From Pelecanus crispus (lineage: Eukaryota > Chordata > Aves > Pelecaniformes > Pelecanidae): DNA of 64,000 bases. The notes beneath the pieces are model-generated. The model was not told where the DNA came from and made no database searches. It worked only from the letters and a program-made list of their open reading frames with translations. The DNA lies in assembly GCF_030463565.1 (NCBI RefSeq), contig NC_134649.1, positions 34,249,044-34,313,043 on the forward strand. The letters run 5' to 3'. A program made the translations under genes and the position numbers. Of the stretch, positions 58,401-64,000 are shown in pieces (the first letter of the stretch is position 1; each line of letters opens with the position of its first letter).

Positions 58401-61400
58401 CTACAAAAGAGGAAAGAACAAGTATCTTTTACAGAGCAGAATACAAACCTCTGTCACAAAACACTGTAGGAGCTGATCACTGCTACCTTCTATAAGCACA
58501 CAGGCAGACTACCAAAGAGACAGCAACACCCTCCCAGCAGTTTACGGTTACAATCCTTGCTTACGCTGGTTTGGTTTGCATTGCACATTCTCCAGAGCAA
58601 GCCAGTCTTACACAAACTGAAAATACCAGCCGTGTACAGTGACCTAAAGAACTCATACTTCTGCGTGTGCGTGCACTCACTGCTCTGCTTTCGTGTGTGT
58701 GTTCAAATGCCAGCTTGCCAGGTGTATTGCCCCACATATCTACCTGCCAGGTAAGGCACAATCAAGGCAGGACAGACAGGGGCCTGGCTCTCACCAAAGC
58801 CCAAGGAAACACCCATCAGTGGCACTGAGCCTTCTCAGATTCATTTCTAAAAGGGTCAGCACCTCACTGAGCTACGAGGAACTTAAAACACTTTCCTTAC
58901 CATATTGGAACATGCACTAGCAAAGGTCATGAATTTTGGATTGAACTGCAGACAGGTTATAGGACCTGTGTGTTTCCCATCCAGCACAGCCACCTTCATC
59001 CCACTTTCCCCATTCCAAACATGAATCTTCCCATCCTCCGAACCTGTAGGCAGGAGTGGAAAACAAGATAGGCAAGATATATTGGAGAGGCCAGCAGAGA
59101 AAACGAAGTAGATAACCTTTTCTGTCAGAGAACTATAGGAACAAGCATGCCTCATCTTCCTAGTTTAACCTTTAAAATTACCACTAGGGCATTTACAAAA
59201 CATCACTAGAGTTTACACACCTGTATCCAAACAGCAGGTTTATATCTTTGCACTGCAGAGACACAGCTACACACCACAGTGCAACATTATTCTGGTGAAG
59301 AGGTTAACAACTATGGTCACCCAGTAGAAAAGGAGAGCTGACACCATGCAACTAAGGATGAAAGACCCTTCCCACTCACACCGATGTGCAAGAGGCCAAA
59401 AGCTGGGTGTAAGAGTCACTGTTCACACAAGTTCTCAGTTCAGACACAGGAGGAGATAAATATTTCACTTGGTGAGCACAGAATCAAAGACTTTACCGTT
59501 GAAGATAACCAGATTTCAATGCACTATGCCAAATACCAGAAGCTTCACTGGAGATGTCAACTCTCCACATTGCTACAACAGGACAGGTTTTTCACTTTAA
59601 AATGGCATTTTGCAAACTCTGAGGCTGGGCACTTAATACTTTTATAATTCAATTCTGCTTTAGTCTCATTTTAGGTAGAATTCCTAATAAAAATGCAAGG
59701 AATTTTCTTCTGCTTCTGTATTTTTATATATAGCCTTTCAGGGAAGAAAAAGTAAGCACCACAAGTTACAACTTAACCATATGTAAAAACTGTACAGAAG
59801 TGTTTTGGAACTTCTTCCACTATAGTTTTCATTTGGAAGGGCACAATAGGAAGGTAAGTATGTGCAATAAAGTGCTCTCCAGAGACAGATAAACAAAGAA
59901 CCACCCCTCCCCAGCTTCTCTGCAACTGGGAAGTTCTCAGCCAGAACAGTAAAAAGTAGTTTTTCCAAGACATCACTCGTCCAGGAAAAATGAGGATCAG
60001 GATAGCAATTACCACAAAGTTAAACATATTTGATGTACCAGGCGTATAAGAAAGAACAAAAAGGAAGTGCTAGGAGAGGACAGCACCACACAAATGCATC
60101 TGACTTGCGTTCATGGGTCCAGCTGGACAGCACGGTGTAGCAGAGTGACTGAAGCACTCACCTTGGGGTGCCCAACCTGCAGCACCAGGCTCTACAGAAG
60201 CTGCAACTGCTTTTTGCCACCCACTTCACTCAAGAGTCCCTCCTGCAGGGGATGAGGAAGGGGGCCTGGGCCAGAGGAATCATGCTGGGAGCCATCAGGC
60301 TGATGCCTACTGTTTTTATCAAGGGTTAAGCAGAGCTTGTTCCACAGACACGGGGATTTACAAGAGCCACATGAACAAAATGCAGCTGCCCCAGCACCTC
60401 ACCAGTGCAGGAATGTCCCCAGAAGGTGTACAAATGCACCAGGCTATGAGACCAATCCCCCCAGCAGAGACAGGTGCCTCGCTCATCAGGTAATGGAGGG
60501 CAGGCCACAACATACTGCCCCAAAACACTTTCAGAGGCAGCACATGAGTGCACCCTAGCCATCGGCTAAGGATCATTGATATAAATTATGTGACAGATCT
60601 CCAAGCATTACAATAGTTTGCCAGTTTCTTATCGTTTTTGGAATAGCATTCATATATAAAGGAAAAAAAAAGTCTTCTTGCAGGCTTGTTTACATTTCAG
60701 TCTAGAAAATGCTGAGTAAACTAACAAAACAGAAAACTGCCAATGCAGAGAAAGCTTACAGCTGCATTGTATTATGTAAATACATTCTGCTTCCCAACAC
60801 AGACACAACTTTAGTCCTATATAACACATCTAATTTCAGAGCACTGAAATTCTTTCAAGAAAAATTATCTTACCTATCATGATGAACTGAGAGTCTGGTG
60901 TGAATGATGCCTCCAGCGTGACAGCCTTACTATTGTTATAACCCTATGGCACAAAACAGGAGAATATGTAGTAGAGAGCGTGTTCACAGTAATCTCGCAA
61001 CCAAAGGGCATCTGCTCCCAAAACTTAACACCAAGTTTCAAGCAGGTAACACAGGCAACATGCTCACCCCAAATGTATGCAGGACAGCTCCTTTAAAGGC
61101 ATCAATCAGTCGAATGAACCCTCCATTAGTCGATATGAGAATGAGTTTGCCATCATTACTGAACTTCAGGCCTGTCCATTCACATGTTCGATCATACTGC
61201 ATTTTAAATGTAGCAAATGGCCCCTTCAAAGAAAAAATGGGAAATATCTGTATGCATTGCTGCTAACAAGAGTCTGCTTTTAACCTTGTAAGATTTTTTC
61301 AAAAGAAAATCTTTAGTCCTAAGATACCAAAGGAATATGTCATGGCAAAAACATGTTACTGCACATGTAAGTTTCAAAGTATGAATCTACAGTTTCCATA

Positions 61401-62109
61401 GCAAAAGAGAGCCACAGTAGTGTATTTCAATACCCAATAGTCCCATACTCTACCACATTTAACAACAGAAATTAATTTAAGGTAGGATGAAGTTTTCAAA
61501 CAAGGCTGCTAATTGAAGTTAGAGAAAGAGCTTGAGCCAGTGTTATTGTCATCTGACTTTCTGAAAACCATGGAACTAACTATGCTCAGTGCTTAGCCAG
61601 TTTAACTGCCCACCCAATTATGGTTTCCTTTGAAATTTCCATCCTTTCTGACAATCCTGGCTCCATCTTTGCCAGTGTTCTTCCAGAATAAGCAGCATGG
61701 AAAAAAAATCCAAAACACCAAAACCCAACAACAAGAAAAAGCCTAAACAGAAGTTTGGAACAGGTTAAAGAGTCAGCGGAAGTAAACTTTAGCATCGGTT
61801 CAAGAGTGGATTTCAGGATTTGGTGACAGCACGTACCGCTCTCTGTCCATGAGATGTGTACTTACTGAAAACTCTCTAGGTGCCAAGTAGGCACCCCAGA
61901 TAGTAAGCTGGAGTAAACAAATCCAGCCTCTGAGCACTGAGTTTAGACTACTTCTTGCAAGCTAAAAAGGGTAAGAAGTGAAGTTCGCTCACCTTGTCAA
62001 AAGAACGGAGATCGTAAAGCTTCACCATTTCAGAATTGACTCCAGCAGCAAAAATCAACCCTTCTGGGTCAAAAGAACACACAGGCTTCCCTTGGAGATG
62101 CATCAAACC
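58371..62109 (-). CDS. WDR82: WDR82, WD repeat-containing protein 82 (3' half, last 5 coding exons)
   Basis: Nuclear WD40 propeller protein. It recruits SETD1A/B (H3K4 methylation) to Ser5-phosphorylated RNA polymerase II and belongs to the PNUTS-PP1 complex that acts in transcription termination. Coding exons in transcript order: 61993-62109, 61068-61223, 60874-60943, 58901-59043, 58371-58400. They cover residues about 143-313 of 313 and agree with human WDR82 except a few conservative changes (for example GGYNNSKAV where human has GGYANSKAV). Visible blades include [57 protein letters not shown] and [19 protein letters not shown]. The C-terminus is AFWLPTIDD then TAA. All junctions stay in frame. 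Residues 1-142 and the promoter lie beyond 64000. In mammals let-7g sits in an early WDR82 intron; that part is not in the window. Confidence 0.97.
58901..59043 (-). CDS. WDR82: WDR82 coding exon, residues 257-304
   Basis: Encodes [20 protein letters not shown] through FASACSNM, the last full WD40 blade. Acceptor CTGCCTACAG, donor GTAAGG. Confidence 0.96.
59044..60873 (-). other. WDR82 intron before the penultimate exon (1.8 kb)
   Basis: No coding sequence, repeat family or RNA gene recognised. Confidence 0.6.
60874..60943 (-). CDS. WDR82: WDR82 coding exon, residues 234-256
   Basis: 23 codons plus one base: [20 protein letters not shown] and IMI. The intron before it is only 124 bp. Donor GTAAGA. 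Confidence 0.95.
61068..61223 (-). CDS. WDR82: WDR82 coding exon, residues 182-233
   Basis: 52 codons: [20 protein letters not shown] through KGAVLHTFG. Acceptor TTCTTTGAAG, donor GTGAGC. Confidence 0.96.
61993..62109 (-). CDS. WDR82: WDR82 coding exon, residues 143-181
   Basis: 39 codons: [20 protein letters not shown] through YDLRSFDK. Acceptor TATTTTCTAG, donor GTGAGC. Phase 0 at both ends. Confidence 0.96.
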
Positions 62110-64000
62110 CTAGAAAATAGAAGTAGTCCGAATTATTTTGTGACACTGATGCTCACATTTCTACCACCACCCTTTGAGCCCACTGTGAGCAGGACAGCAG
62201 CCTATGGGTGGAACAACTGAATTTCAACTGTAAATATTGAGGTTTTACAGAGGTTCAGAACTCAGCTTCTTAAAAGCAACTCTTGACTACTTCAGGTCGT
62301 CATACGGAGCTTCCAGTTTGCTCCAATGACAAAATTTACATCAGAACAAATCAAGGCCTGATTAGAGCTGTCATCCACTCAAAAAGTACCCAGAGAAGGG
62401 AAGATGATGTGGCTGTACTAATAACCACACCAGACAGTGCCACAAAACACTGCTGCTGGGATTGACAGCAACGCTCTACCATTACACTTGCAAAGGAGGG
62501 GGAAAAAAAGTATTCTGAAAGCAAGTAGAAACAGCTCCAGTGAACACCACCGCTGAACTTTCCATGCTTGTTTAATGAAAACTCATACCTTCTGGAAGCC
62601 AATCAACCTTACATATTAAAATTGACAGATTACTATCAGTGCTTATTTTTAATGTTAACTTTTCCTTAACTCACACAGTAGAAAAGACTTGAGAAAATTT
62701 GGTAAAAGGGAACAAGATGTGTAATTTTCTGTACCCTGACTGGCAGGTCTGTGCGTGTTAGCTAAATGTCTTTATGTAACTGTATGCACATAAATAAAAA
62801 CACATCTTCGATTAAATCAACAATACATTGAAGAAGTTTCTGCATTTCTGAAATACCATTCTTCTCTAGAGAAGTCTAGAGACTTCACTACTTCTCTCTT
62901 CTTTCCAATTTAGGTCAGTTTCCCCTGTGATCTCTGAAGGCTAGGCTAGCTAATACTCAGTGCCCTCACCAAGTGGGACATCTCTGGTTCCCCAGTAATA
63001 TTTCTAGGCACTACGGCTGCCATCTCACGGGCAAATTGAAAATTACAAGTAACATTTCCTCGACCTGTTTCCCAAACTTTGCTGGATGCAGCTTCCAGTT
63101 ACAAGTCCTAGTTTTACCATTCTTACAACTTGAGGCATTAGCATAAATCACAGAACTGCTACTGAATTTACAACCCTATCTCATCTGTAGCAACTCTGAG
63201 ATTGAGATTCATCTCAAGGGAAACTTACACACTGGCATTAAAGGCATACTCCCAGAGAAAGGCAAAATTAAGATTTCTTGTCAGAAAAAGCTTGGGTTTA
63301 AGACAGATGAAACCATTCTGTAAGAAATGTAACCTTTTCTTTTGCATTTACAGTTACATCATCTGAAATAAGTAAATAGCCCCCTCTCATAAGCAAAATG
63401 GTCCCAGTGAGATGGGAAAATATGTGAGCACAACACTACGTGTCCAGATAAAGGGACAAAACAGCTCATCACCAGTAACAGGTGGAGATTCTGCTCCTGG
63501 TCTTTCATTCCTGCCCCTGCTGCCAGCTCTGGTACTCTTCTCAGCCCACGCAAGCCCGCTTCCACTAAAAAAAGTAAACTATTCCAGCAAAATAAATAAA
63601 TAAAAACAAATAGGGTTTTGCCTTGCTAGAAAGTTAAATCTGCTCACAAACAGGTCTGATGAACAACAAAGGTGATGCAAGGAAGGGGTAGACCATATGG
63701 CTGCTGTGTTACTTTAGATCATTAGTTTCTTCATCAAATTTAATTGCATCAAGGCATCAATTTTAAACACAAACACACTATAAACACTCAGATAAAATGC
63801 ATCTCCCATTGCCCCTTCTGCTGCCATTACCAACCCAGGAGAGATGCCAGTTAAGAGAGAACATTCTCTGCATGGGGTAGCAGCCTGATGAACAAGCTGA
63901 TGACACCCAGCTCTTCTCTTGTTTCATCAGCTGTGGGTGTTATTTCTTGCTCTTCCCAGCGCCTCTCCAGCAGAGACATAGGTGAAAACAAGTGGTGTTA
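62110..64000 (-). other. WDR82 intron, truncated by the window edge
   Basis: No upstream WDR82 exon (the SGSLDKTIRLWDLRSPNCQ segment) is found up to position 64000, so this is intron. No let-7-type hairpin was seen on the minus strand. AT-rich, nothing else recognisable. Confidence 0.65.

Noticed and set aside
62110-64000. let-7g hairpin expected in a WDR82 intron
   Set aside because: No minus-strand let-7 mature sequence is present. In mammals it lies in an earlier intron, which is beyond this window.

Overview
This is a bird nuclear DNA window. It holds four ordinary vertebrate genes, all spliced with GT-AG introns, in the conserved order ALAS1 (+), TWF2 (-), PPM1M (+), WDR82 (-). The same order is found on human chromosome 3p21. 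The organism call rests on three things: the ALAS1 protein reads very close to chicken ALAS1 as I remember it (636 versus about 635 residues, coding sequence starting in the first exon), two CR1 LINE 3' tails of the avian type are present, and no TLR9 lies between ALAS1 and TWF2. Several ALAS1 substitutions relative to chicken suggest a different bird, but I cannot name the species.

Layout. 1-5.9 kb: left flank with no gene I can support and one CR1 tail. 5.9-13.4 kb: CpG-island/TATA promoter and the complete 10-coding-exon ALAS1. 13.4-21.2 kb: intergenic, where mammals carry TLR9. It holds a CR1 tail, a G-rich minisatellite and one candidate unrecognised terminal exon. 21.2-45.7 kb: complete TWF2 on the minus strand, nine coding exons spread through long introns. 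45.4-46.4 kb: a CpG island with a GC-rich tandem repeat, shared by the head-to-head TWF2 and PPM1M start exons (start codons 371 bp apart). 46.1-53.7 kb: complete PPM1M, ten coding exons, 459 aa. 53.7-54.7 kb: short convergent intergenic gap with spare polyadenylation signals. 54.7-64 kb: the 3' half of WDR82 on the minus strand (long 3' UTR and the last five coding exons, residues about 143-313). Its 5' half is outside the window.

The genes do not form a pathway. ALAS1 makes 5-aminolevulinate in mitochondria, the first step of haem synthesis. TWF2 is an actin-monomer and capping-protein binder. PPM1M is a PP2C-family Ser/Thr phosphatase. WDR82 is a WD40 adaptor of SET1 histone methyltransferase and PNUTS-PP1 complexes. 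The one obvious regulatory link is the shared bidirectional promoter of TWF2 and PPM1M.

Exon boundaries were placed by hand from splice consensus, reading-frame closure and remembered family sequences. All four coding sequences close in frame. I saw no RNA gene, CRISPR array, retroviral element or novel multi-gene system. The observations in the hunt section are modest and mostly about regulation and repeats.
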